NCBI GenBank assembly: GCA_015039365.1 | Contig: WION01000177.1 | Coordinates: 46,301 to 110,300, forward strand | Source of the DNA: Amanita rubescens | Taxonomy: Eukaryota > Basidiomycota > Agaricomycetes > Agaricales > Amanitaceae | Reading direction: 5' to 3' | Length of the DNA: 64,000 nt | Shown here: in pieces, positions 55,268-64,000 of the stretch | Numbering within the stretch: position 1 is the first letter of the stretch | Layout of the letters: the number at the start of each line of letters is the position of its first letter | Program-made: the position numbers and the translations under genes | The notes under the pieces: model-generated | Told to the model about the DNA's origin: nothing | What the model saw: the letters and a program-made list of their open reading frames with translations, nothing else | The model's database searches: none

Positions 55268-56453
55268 AGGAGGTCATAAGTATGAATCTACTTTCCAAGG
55301 TACGAGGAAGTTAAGAATGTTAAGTCCTCGAGTCTGCACGTGGAGTAAATTTTCGTGTGTACCACAATGATATGTATAGACCCTTGTGCATGGAACTAAG
55401 TATTTCGTCCGACTATCAAACTTGAGCTTGTGAGAGCTGGTGATCGCCCCGGTGACATCGGATAATACATATTAATATTATCAGCCCATAAGTATGAACA
55501 ATTTTCGCCATCGCCCTGAGATAGGACATAAGTATAATGATACGGGGCGGTGACAAGTTGACAACATTTGAATGTCATATGACGGCACGGGTTAATCTAA
55601 GTGCGGAAGTTTTATTGTATCAAGTTTCAACGGCCGCGTGCGTTACAAGCATGCACCTGCGTTCTTCCAGTTACATGACCCTATCATGCCCGCCATGTAC
55701 ATTATACTCGGACCTTTCGACGTTGCACCGCTCACAAAAAACCCTCACTTACCTCTTTGCATGACCCTGTCATACCAGCCACGACATAGCATCACTTATC
55801 GCCATCAGCGAGCTAGTAATGGGACACCCAAGTTTGTGTGCACGCGCGGTAGGTGGGCAAAGTTAAGGCTACGAACTCGGCGAGAAGGTTGCATTTTCGA
55901 TGCCACGGTAATGACCGCCATATTGTCCCCGACATCGGCAACATGTCTGTACCCAACGCAAAAAGGTCTCAGCATTGCTGGCGGCCGCGGGTTCAGTCAA
56001 CCATCCTAGACTGATGCATACATGTGCTAGTCGGTACGGACATAATCGGGCCGATCTAGCCATACATACATATACCTACGTACGTATACATGGACGCCTC
56101 CAACGTCATATGTCCCTAGTCCCTGGGGGAAGTATCGCGAATCGATATGTCCCGACAAGTTGCTCGGGAAGTCGTGCCGTTAGGGTACTTATGTCCACCA
56201 GTAAGGATCGAGACATTTGATAAATAAATATTGATTGTTGATTGCAACATCACATTATCCTGATCCGTTGCTGTGCAACATGTGCGTAATGTGCGTACCT
56301 GTGCGTACATGTGCGCATGTGCACTTCTGAGCAATTTTTATGCGCTGTTTCTGCCCAACGACTGGACGAAAAATGATCTGGATCTGAAACAGATCAGGAA
56401 GTTGTAGAATGTCATGTCCCTGCCGTAAACGTTTCAAAAAAAATGTCGAGGAG
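55268..56453. other. Intergenic, no gene recognised
   Basis: Between ADE13 and the ATPase promoter I see no supported gene. It contains a short repeated phrase (CATGACCCT.TCAT.CC.GCCA near 55674 and 55761) and alternating purine-pyrimidine tracts at 56059-56093 and 56282-56325. Confidence 0.45.
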
Positions 56454-56738
56454 TATAAAGAGCGGACAATCTACCCTCTTACCTTTGTCGTCTTCCACCA
56501 GACATCGCTACAATCCTGGCGCCCTTCATATCGGCATTACACGCTTCCAAGCTGTCCACTTTCGTAGAATCATACTTCCTACTTGGCTGCTACCCATTCT
56601 TCGGGGACAACTGCCCTTAAGTGACTGAGCTGTCATCAGAAAATACAAGTTACCACTTACACAACTTGGTAAGTTTCTCGAGGTGCTTGTTTGCTGTCTC
56701 GCAATCTAAACCCTGCCTTCTTCCACTAGTAACCTGTC
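56454..56738 (+). promoter_or_regulatory. ATPase promoter, pyrimidine-rich start region and 5'UTR intron
   Basis: TATAAAG at 56454-56460 is followed by a pyrimidine-rich tract (about 56470-56500), the usual fungal start region. An intron with GTAAGT (from about 56669) and CACTAG (ending about 56729) appears to lie in the 5' UTR, 9 bp before the ATG. Confidence 0.55.
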
Positions 56739-59531
56739 ATGGCATCCAAAGACTTCGAATCGTCCTCTGTAAGCGACGTCGAATCCCGCATCAAGCTCCA
56801 GAAAGCCTCGTTCCTCGAGCGCCTTCGGGCAGCTCTAGAGAAGCTGGTCCCGTTTAAAAAGAAAAAAAGTAGCATGCAAGATGAGTTATCGGAAAAGGAG
56901 GAAAGCACCTTAGCTTCGTTGGGCGCTTGGTCGCACACGAGTATTCCGCACGCCCTCCAGCGTCTCAATACGACTGTTGGGGGACTCGAGACTTCGCAGG
57001 TTTCCCAATTGCTGAAGAGTAAGGGCCCCAATGAGCTTTCGAACGTTAAGCCTCCGACGTGGTGGTGGCTTCTGCTAAACGCCCTGCCGAATCCATTCAA
57101 TATATTGTTGGTCGCTCTCGCTGTTGTTGCCATCGCCACGGGCGATTATGCCACGTTCTCCATCCTTCTTGTTATGGTTGCTCTTAGTGTTGGTCTCCGC
57201 TTCATACAGGAGTACAAGTCAGCTCGACGCGCTGCTTCGTTGAAGGAGCTCATCACAGCTGAATGCGACGTTTTGCGCCGCGAAGACGCTCAGAAGCAAG
57301 GGATACTCCAGACCATCCACCGCAAGCAAGTCGTTCCGGGTGACGTCGTCCTGCTTACCACCGGGAATGTCGCGCCTGCAGACTGTCTATTGCTCGAGGC
57401 CAATATGCTCACTGTCTCCCAGAGTTCGCTTACTGGCGAGAATCTGCCGCTTGAGAAGACACCAGCACCTGAAGGAATTTCCCCGGCTACCCGCGCCTTT
57501 GATGCCCCCAATTTATTATTCATGGGCAGCTACGTGGTCAGCGGGTCAGGAAAGGCTGTCGTGGTTGCAACTGGGGACGAGACGTATGTGGCATCCATGA
57601 CCGCCATCTTTAATCAAAGCAAGCCCGTCACCGCATTCCAGACGGGCATCAAAAGGGTGTCATTGTTGCTGATCTCGTTCATGGTTGTTATGGTCCCGAT
57701 CGTGCTTGTCATCGAAGGCCTTGTTTCACACAATTGGCAAGCGGCAGGGTTGTTTTGCATTGCGGTAGCTGTTGGTCTCGTGCCCGAAATGATGCCCATG
57801 GTCGTCAATGCTAATCTGGCACGCGGTTCCATGGTCATGGCCAAGAAGAAAGTGATTGTAAAGCGTTTGGATGCCATCCAGAACGTCGGTGCCGTTGATG
57901 TCCTCTGCAGCGATAAGACTGGCACCCTTACTGAGGACGAAATGAAAATTGCTGCGATCGTCAACACGAGCGGGGTGGCAGATGCCCACGTTTTTGACCT
58001 AGCGTACATCAATGCATCGTTGCAGACAGGGCTCAAAAATCCACTCGACCACGCTATCATCGACACGGGCGCGCTGCCGGAACACAAAGTCCGGCTGGAA
58101 CCTCAGCTTGAACATTGCACCAAAATTGCTGAAATCCCCTTTGATTTTGTACGTCGGCTCTTAACGGTAATCGTAGCAGATGCCAGCGAGAAGAAACGAC
58201 TCGTTTGCAAAGGTGCGGCTGAAGAAGTCATTAGGAAGTGTACCACCATGCGTGTAGGAGACAACATCGTTCCCGTTGATTCCCAAGCCCTCCTTGCTCT
58301 CGCTGACAGTTTGAACAAGCAAGGATACCGTGTCATTGGCGTTGCCACACGTCAGTTGACGTATTATGCAGCCCAGACCAATATGCCGTCTCCCTTGGAT
58401 GAGGTTGATCTAATCTGCGAAGGTTTTGTTGCGTTCCAAGACCCGCCCAAGGTGGATGCGAAGCCAGCCATCGATGAACTGGCTTCTCTGGGAGTCGAGA
58501 CAAAAGTATTGACAGGTGATACGTTAGCGACGGCAATCAAAGTCTGCCGTGACCTTGGTATCCTTCAGGACGACGAAGTTGAACAGAAAGTGATCTCTGG
58601 CGCTGACCTATCCGTCTTGGGACCCGATGAATTCGACAAAGCCGTCCTGCGATGCAAGGTGTTGGCGAAGCTCACTCCAATACAGAAATATCAAGTCGTC
58701 AATCGTCTCAAGGCTAATGGCCGGCGCGTTGCGTTTCTCGGTGACGGCATCAACGACGCTCCTGCTTTGCGTGGAGCTGACTGTGGCATCTCGGTCAACT
58801 CAGGCACCGATATAGCCAAGGATGCAGCTGATGTTATTCTGACGGAGAAGTCGTTGAGCGTTATTGTCGACGCCGTACGCGTTGGACGAATTACGTTTGT
58901 TAATACGATCAAGTATATCAAGATGGCTGCGTCTTCAAACTTTGGCAATGTCTTCTCCGTCCTCGTTGCGTCTGCCTGGCTTCCTTTTACTCCCATGCAG
59001 CCTATCCAGCTGCTCACACAGAACCTCGCCTACGATATCTCCCAAAGCACGATCCCCTGGGACAATGTCGACCCAGAAATGATTGAGAGACCACGTCCAT
59101 GGGAGATTGGTAGCTTGGCACGCTTCATGATAATCCTAGGGCCCACCTCGTCCGTCTTTGACATCTGCACGTTCATAATCAACTGGTATTATTTCCACAT
59201 TCGGGGCGACTCGTCGAAAGCTGCGATAAACACATTCAGGACACATTGGTTCCTCGAAGGCCTCTTGTCTCAGACGCTCATTGTACATCTCCTTCGCACG
59301 CACAAGTTGCCATTCATCCATAGCTATGCCTCCAAGCACGTCGCAATCACGACCCTGTTGATTGCGGCAGTTGGCATTGCGATTCCGTACAGTCCCCTGG
59401 GGCGGGCCGAAGAAATGGAACATCCGTATCCGATGTTTTATGCATTTTTGGTTGGAATCCTCGTCTGTTACATGACGTTGGTCCAGATTGTGAAGATGAT
59501 TTACATTCGCCTGTTCAACGAGTGGTTGTAG
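56739..59531 (+). CDS. P-type ATPase, P3B/MgtA-like (magnesium transporter type), intronless
   Basis: A 930-residue uninterrupted frame; start MASKDFESSSVSDVESR. Motifs: N-terminal cation ATPase region (LGAWSHTSIPHALQRLN), two helices (FNILLVALAVVAIATGDY, FSILLVMVALSVGLRF), actuator LTGENLP (the fourth position varies in this subfamily), transport helix VAVGLVPEMMPMVV, phosphorylation site SDKTGTLTEDE with Asp392, KGAAEE, KVLTGDT and hinge GDGINDAPALRGADCGISV from 668. The C-terminal helices start with FGNVFSVLVASAWLPF and LLTQNLAYDISQSTIPWDNVD, the latter diagnostic of bacterial MgtA/MgtB. The likely role is Mg2+ or related cation movement across the plasma or organelle membrane. The lack of coding introns, unlike most neighbours, hints at bacterial origin. 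Confidence 0.9.
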   Translation: MASKDFESSSVSDVESRIKLQKASFLERLRAALEKLVPFKKKKSSMQDELSEKEESTLASLGAWSHTSIPHALQRLNTTVGGLETSQVSQLLKSKGPNELSNVKPPTWWWLLLNALPNPFNILLVALAVVAIATGDYATFSILLVMVALSVGLRFIQEYKSARRAASLKELITAECDVLRREDAQKQGILQTIHRKQVVPGDVVLLTTGNVAPADCLLLEANMLTVSQSSLTGENLPLEKTPAPEGISPATRAFDAPNLLFMGSYVVSGSGKAVVVATGDETYVASMTAIFNQSKPVTAFQTGIKRVSLLLISFMVVMVPIVLVIEGLVSHNWQAAGLFCIAVAVGLVPEMMPMVVNANLARGSMVMAKKKVIVKRLDAIQNVGAVDVLCSDKTGTLTEDEMKIAAIVNTSGVADAHVFDLAYINASLQTGLKNPLDHAIIDTGALPEHKVRLEPQLEHCTKIAEIPFDFVRRLLTVIVADASEKKRLVCKGAAEEVIRKCTTMRVGDNIVPVDSQALLALADSLNKQGYRVIGVATRQLTYYAAQTNMPSPLDEVDLICEGFVAFQDPPKVDAKPAIDELASLGVETKVLTGDTLATAIKVCRDLGILQDDEVEQKVISGADLSVLGPDEFDKAVLRCKVLAKLTPIQKYQVVNRLKANGRRVAFLGDGINDAPALRGADCGISVNSGTDIAKDAADVILTEKSLSVIVDAVRVGRITFVNTIKYIKMAASSNFGNVFSVLVASAWLPFTPMQPIQLLTQNLAYDISQSTIPWDNVDPEMIERPRPWEIGSLARFMIILGPTSSVFDICTFIINWYYFHIRGDSSKAAINTFRTHWFLEGLLSQTLIVHLLRTHKLPFIHSYASKHVAITTLLIAAVGIAIPYSPLGRAEEMEHPYPMFYAFLVGILVCYMTLVQIVKMIYIRLFNEWL

Positions 59532-59811
59532 TTACGAAACGACTGATGTAACCGAACAGATAGATAAATTCCCTGTGTTTAGCTCAAGAATGTTGCTATG
59601 AAAAAATTTCTTACCTTTTGAAATAGAATCACTTTTTTTACTTTGCCTTCCGACTGCTTCTTCACGAGTGGTTTACTTTCAGTCAACGATTAGCGAGCTC
59701 ATTGCCAGATATATTAGAAATCAACGTTCAGACATAGGCCTTCCCGGTCACAAAAACTACTAAGATTAACAAGCCATGCACGTACAGTATACCGATCTCG
59801 GGAAGTATCAC
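59532..59811. other. Intergenic between convergent ATPase and glycosyltransferase genes
   Basis: 280 bp, AT-rich, containing both 3' ends. No further feature seen. Confidence 0.5.
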
Positions 59812-61808
59812 CTAAGTCCATTTGGGCATCTTCTGCAACTCTTCATTAATTGAAAAGCCAAGTCGTCTTTGTGTTTTAGCGGCCTTCCTTCCACCAGTCG
59901 TTCTTCAAGAGAACGTTATAGCTCATTGCAAATAGAAAGAGAAATGACTTACTTTTGTTCCTGGCAAACAAAGCTCTCAGGAGCGCCCTCCCAGTCTTCT
60001 AGAATATATTTTGCGGTATCTCCTCTCGGTGCATCAACTCCATCCCCAAACAAATCTCGTGCAAGTTGGGTATGACTGACGCCGGCATAAGTCGTCGGAC
60101 ATCTAGGATTGACCAGTATTCGGGCTGGCCGGAACATAGAGTTGGGTATCGACAATTTTTCAAAATCCTCTGCGGACGGAACCTCTTCTCCGCCTTCTTC
60201 AGGTGACATGGCGTCGTAGTCAGAACCAGCGTTAGCGTCCGGGTCAGACTGTTGTTTCTGTCGTCGATCTTCACCATTATCATTCACCTCGTCTTCCGCT
60301 CCGTCAGCGCCCTTAACCCTTACAGCATCTCGTTTTTCCATCAAAGGATTCCAGGCAGCGACATCAATCAACTCTCGTTTTCGTAAAACACCAGAATTGA
60401 TTTCATTGTCCATGTCAGCCATGGCGTCCCGGGCGGTAAGGACCCACAAGTCCCGACAGAACCAGGCTTGACTACTGTCAAGACACACTGCATTCGGATC
60501 CCGTGTGGGCGAGTTTTCGGAGCGACTGAGGTTTTGGAGATCACTTCCTGTCCGATAATATACACCCTTGTAGTAGGATTGATGCGGATCGACGACGTGT
60601 GTGCCAGATTCGCAACAGAAGACTTGGAATGGAAGATGTTCAGCATAGCGCTGTGCTCCTAGCCTGTCGCGAGGTGGTACAGCATCTGGCTGAGATTTCG
60701 ATGTGGATTGTCGGAATTGATCACCCTCAATATCGCGCGTCCTCCACCTATACGGAAAACGTAGTGAACATGTGGTCTCTTCAATGGCTCGGACCTCTTT
60801 ACCTATCTGAAAAAACGAAAAAGCCATTGTTTTCCGCCCAATCCATCCCACACACCATTGCCGCCTCATTCAAAAAACTGATTTTGATGGTTTCTAATAT
60901 GTCGTTGGGACACGTAAATCCCTTGAGCCAGATAACTCGACTAAATTTGATGTTTCGTTTCTGCTGCAACTCCTTCAGAGGCTCTAGAGCTAAATTGCGC
61001 ATATATGCTTCTTCTAACGGGTAATATGCAGCTACAGGGTCCTCCGTCATCCCCGAAACCCTTCGTATCCTAAACGGGATGCCTAAGAGCGTAAGTACTG
61101 CTTCGCATAGGTCGACCAAAGTTTCTGTCGAGTCGGTGGAGGCATAGTCGAGCATAGAAACAAAGAGGTTGTCAGTGCCCAGACGCTTGGTCATTTGGAG
61201 GATGACAGCCAACTGATCGACTAAAAAGTGGTCGGCAGAATGAATGACGATTGCTACATAGTACAGGTGATCTTGACGTATGAGCTCGTCGTACGCGTTG
61301 TCGTACTTATTCTGGCCAAATGGGCGCGCGAGAGTAGGACAAAGCGCCGCCACCCAGCCGTTCAGAGAAAGCAATTGGTCTATGGCGGTGGCTACATGTT
61401 GGGCATCCGTGTTGGACGTCTCTTTGCTGAGAATGCTGCGTCTAGATGAGTGAAAAGCGATATTGATGAGAAGAGAGGTACACACTATGGTTTTTGGTAC
61501 CGTTCCCAATAATCATTAGCACCATTGTGAATCACGTCACCCATAAGTTCATCACGCTCGTCTCGTCCCATTCGAGCCTGTAGAAAGCGGTGTTTCTGAA
61601 CATTGAGCGACTTGTCCGGGCGAGTAGCGCGTTCGATGAAGTTGTGGCCTTTGATTTGGTGTTCTGGAGGAGAAGGGAGGGAAGAAGAAGGAAAGAAGAA
61701 GAGTTTGACTGAGACAATTGCACCGACGAAGATGAGAAAGCGCGAAAGACTTCTGCGACGGAGTGCCATAACCAATGCAATTGGCGGTGGTGGGAGAGCC
61801 CACGTCAC
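59812..61808 (-). CDS. CMT1: CMT1/CAP59-type α-1,3-mannosyltransferase (GT69)
   Basis: Type II Golgi membrane protein that extends mannose-containing glycans; the family was defined in Cryptococcus. Two in-frame starts: 61808 and 61769 (MALRRRSLSRFLIFVGAIVS, preferred, as the signal anchor follows at once). Introns: 61442-61500 and about 60766-60820; the last one, near 59890-59950, gives a C-terminus ending KMPKWT at 59812. Family motifs: LYYVAIVIHSADHFLVDQ, VSMLDYASTDSTETLVDL (the DxD-like start of the nucleotide-sugar site), VIWLKGFTCPNDILETI, VCGMDW, FQVFCCESGTHVVDP, CLDSSQAWFCRDLW and VNPRCPTTYAGVSHTQLARD. An acidic insert (PDANAGSDYDAMSPEEGGEE) is unusual. Convergent with the ATPase. Confidence 0.88.
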
Positions 61809-61857
61809 TGTATTATGTACATTATTATTCGTTACTTATTTAACGTACTTAACTACT

Positions 61858-64000
61858 TCAACGGCCTTTCCCCTTGCCTTTAAACCCTTTGAATACCGCC
61901 ACGTCGTCTGAATCATCATCATCCACAACAACAGCAGGCGCCTTCTTTGATCGCGTCTTTGACCCAGGAGATTTAGGCGCACCCCTCCTCTGGCTCCGCG
62001 CAGTCGATTTCAATGTCGACGCATACCCATCACTATCATCAGGATCTGCTGCTTCTTCGTTATCAGAATTCAAAAATAGTGGCTTCGCTGCGTCTTTCGC
62101 CTTTGTACGCGTTCGGCCCCGGGCTCGCTGGCTTTCCCGTGCTGGAATTCCATCCGATTCTTCGTCAGAATCATTGATTATCAGAGCTTGGCTACGTCCT
62201 TTCGCATTGATCTGAGGTTGTATTTCTGTCTTCACTTGAGTAGCCGCAGCCTGGCTACCATAATGACCACCTTTCCAATACGCTAACCGCCTCTCAGCAC
62301 GCTTTATCGACAATGTACCAATCCACTTACCTGGCCCTAAGCCGTAATCATTCTCCTCGCTCACAACCAATTCCACCTTGGCCCTTGACGACGAAGCGCC
62401 TTTCTGGTTTTCCCTTTTGGCATAAATTTAGTCACCAGTAGAGGGAGGCGTACCTTTTTGAATTTCTTGAAATTTGGTAATCCTCGCCAGTCAGACTGCG
62501 CTGGTCGACGCCGCAAGCAATTTCTATTGTCAGGAACATCCATTTCCAAAATGACCATAAAGTTCCCTCTGATTCCTGTGTCTTTGCCAAAATCATCCAC
62601 GACGTCCCATTCTTCATCCTGGCGATCTAACTCGGGCCTTGATATCCTTAAATTGTTGAAATCGCGATCGAAATCGTCTTCCTTCTTCTTTCCTTTCTTC
62701 GTCGAAGCAACAGCTTTAAGGAAGGCTGTGTCAACATCGAGTTTATTAACCCTGGTCTCTACGGTTGACGGAGGTTTATTGGCTGTGTCTGGAGCAACCG
62801 CATCGACAGGCTGTGCACGCCTCATCCTCTTTGTAACTGCATTCTCCTTTTGGGTTGACCTGGTGAAAAACCCTTCAAGCCATAATGTTTTGATTGTGCT
62901 TACCATCTCGACATCACTTGACGTGGCCGCCTTTCTCTTGAGCCCTTTGTGATTGCTATCCGGTACCTGGGTTTCTTCTTCGTGAACAACCGGCAACATG
63001 GCAAACATAGGTGCCTGTGCTGGCCCTGAAGCGATACTCTCAGATCGAGTCTGGCTGCTGCCTCCGCTTAACGTTCCGAGGTTGAACGGACTGTAAATCT
63101 CGTCGACATTCATATCTTGTTGTTCTTGACGTTTACTTTCTTCATCGAAAACAGCTTTGTGCCTTTTCACAGACTGTATGTCAGGGGAAGTACGTAGTGT
63201 TCCTGTTCCCAGTGATTCTACGGGCTCTGAAGACGTTTCTCGTTTACGCTTCAGACGCGTTGTGCGAACAGGTAGAGGCGCCTTCCGAAAATGTCAGTAC
63301 GACAGTAGAACTCATAGAGGTAGATACTTGCAGAGAAGTCAATAGGTGCAACTTCCGATGCTGCCGGACCTGCGTCGGACACGTCTTCGAGGGCGGTAAT
63401 GCGCCTTGTCAAAGCCTATTGATAGACCGTCAATGTCTTCGACAATCAGCAGAATAGAGATACATGCGCGACGCGGGCGACGTGTCGTATCCTCGGAGGG
63501 TGGTTTTTGTGTTTGCAGACCCTCCATCGGCTCTGCTGAAGCTTGACGCGAAACAGCGCCTCGAGCTAGCCTTCTTCGCCGAGCCGGCGGCGACCCAGGC
63601 TGAACCAAAGACGACGGGTCCTGGTTCGTTGAAGGTAGTTCTCGGGAAACTGAGTGAAATCAGAAAAAAGAGATTAATTTGTCATAATAAAAACAATGAC
63701 TCACCTTCTAACTCTTTCCCAGACACTGCCTTTTTGTTCAATGCCGAGGGGTCGATGTTGATGACAGCTTCCACAAGAGCGCCGGGCGAAATAAAAGGCA
63801 GATTGAAACTATACGATAGGGTCAGTACGCTCTCAGTCGTAGTAACGCAAACATACATCTCAACCTCATGCATGAGGTCTTGCCATTCACGTTCACCAAC
63901 AGCTGCTTTCAAGGATTCCTGTTCCCCAACAAGAACTAGCTTTTGTCCCTCTTTAGCATTGCCTCTGACCAGAGCTTTATGCCATTTCAATTTCCCAGCA
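61858..64000 (-). CDS. Probable Nbs1/nibrin (MRN complex), 3' part, 5' end outside window
   Basis: The gene enters at 64000 (KLKWHKALVRGNAKEGQKL) and ends at 61858. Several introns are visible, the clearest 62377-62453 (branch TGACTAA, acceptor CCAAG). The N-terminal FHA/BRCT part would lie beyond the window. The visible part is mostly disordered and basic, with the block GLPNFKKFKKVELVV joined across that intron. NFKKFKKV matches the Mre11-binding segment of nibrin, which is the main reason for the call. The C-terminus is acidic/basic (VVVDDDDSDDVAVFKGFKGKGKGR). Nbs1 tethers Mre11-Rad50 and recruits the Tel1/ATM kinase at DNA breaks. Without the FHA domain the call stays provisional; another nuclear scaffold is possible. 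Confidence 0.6.

Noticed and set aside
57614..58087. 157-codon minus-strand frame
   Set aside because: Antisense shadow of the ATPase coding sequence.

Overview
The window looks like nuclear DNA of a mushroom-lineage basidiomycete (Agaricomycotina). The evidence is short spliceosomal introns of about 45-60 bp, a NACHT-WD40 (STAND/NLR-type) gene, a KDZ transposase with its HMG-like companion gene, a CMT1-type GT69 glycosyltransferase, and chromodomain-bearing Ty3/Gypsy elements. The species cannot be named from the sequence alone.

Layout. 1-2.4 kb holds the last exon of an unknown gene, a tandemly duplicated promoter-like block and a Copia LTR scrap. From 2.4 to 46.5 kb the window is essentially one minus-strand NACHT-WD40 gene split into three pieces (46.47-45.13, 31.94-30.90 and 2.83-2.40 kb) by two insertions. 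The first is a 28-kb block (2834-30897, 5-bp target duplication TGGAA). It is a dead chromovirus, 'Gypsy1', that itself received an 801-bp hAT-type MITE, a Ty1/Copia element (11577-20867, duplication GCAAG; it carries another hAT-like element) and a second chromovirus, 'Gypsy2' (20912-30386, duplication CGAAC). The second is a 13-kb KDZ DNA transposon (31938-45125, 8-bp duplication CTCACGAT) with identical 243-bp terminal inverted repeats. It holds a KDZ transposase, a gene of unknown function and a gene with a divergent HMG-like region, and was itself hit by a 2.85-kb near-perfect palindrome and a small hairpin element. At the main junctions the interrupted reading frames can be followed across the empty site.

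46.5-64 kb is gene-dense host DNA: a WW-domain protein, ornithine carbamoyltransferase, a TMEM19/DUF92 membrane protein, glycogen synthase, the succinate dehydrogenase membrane anchor (SDH4) convergent to it, adenylosuccinate lyase sharing a 132-bp divergent promoter with SDH4, an intronless P3B/MgtA-type P-type ATPase, a CMT1-type glycosyltransferase and the 3' part of a probable Nbs1/nibrin gene. These are mostly unrelated housekeeping functions, not an obvious cluster.

The main biological observations are: (i) LTR differences and in-frame stops in the retroelements are almost all CpG to TpG/CpA changes, a mark of cytosine-methylation decay; (ii) the KDZ element looks recent and possibly autonomous; (iii) Gypsy1 shows an 11-nt match typical of Tf1-like self-priming, while Copia carries a half-tRNA-iMet type primer site; (iv) both chromoviruses carry an extra ORF downstream of the chromodomain. 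All comparisons were made by eye.
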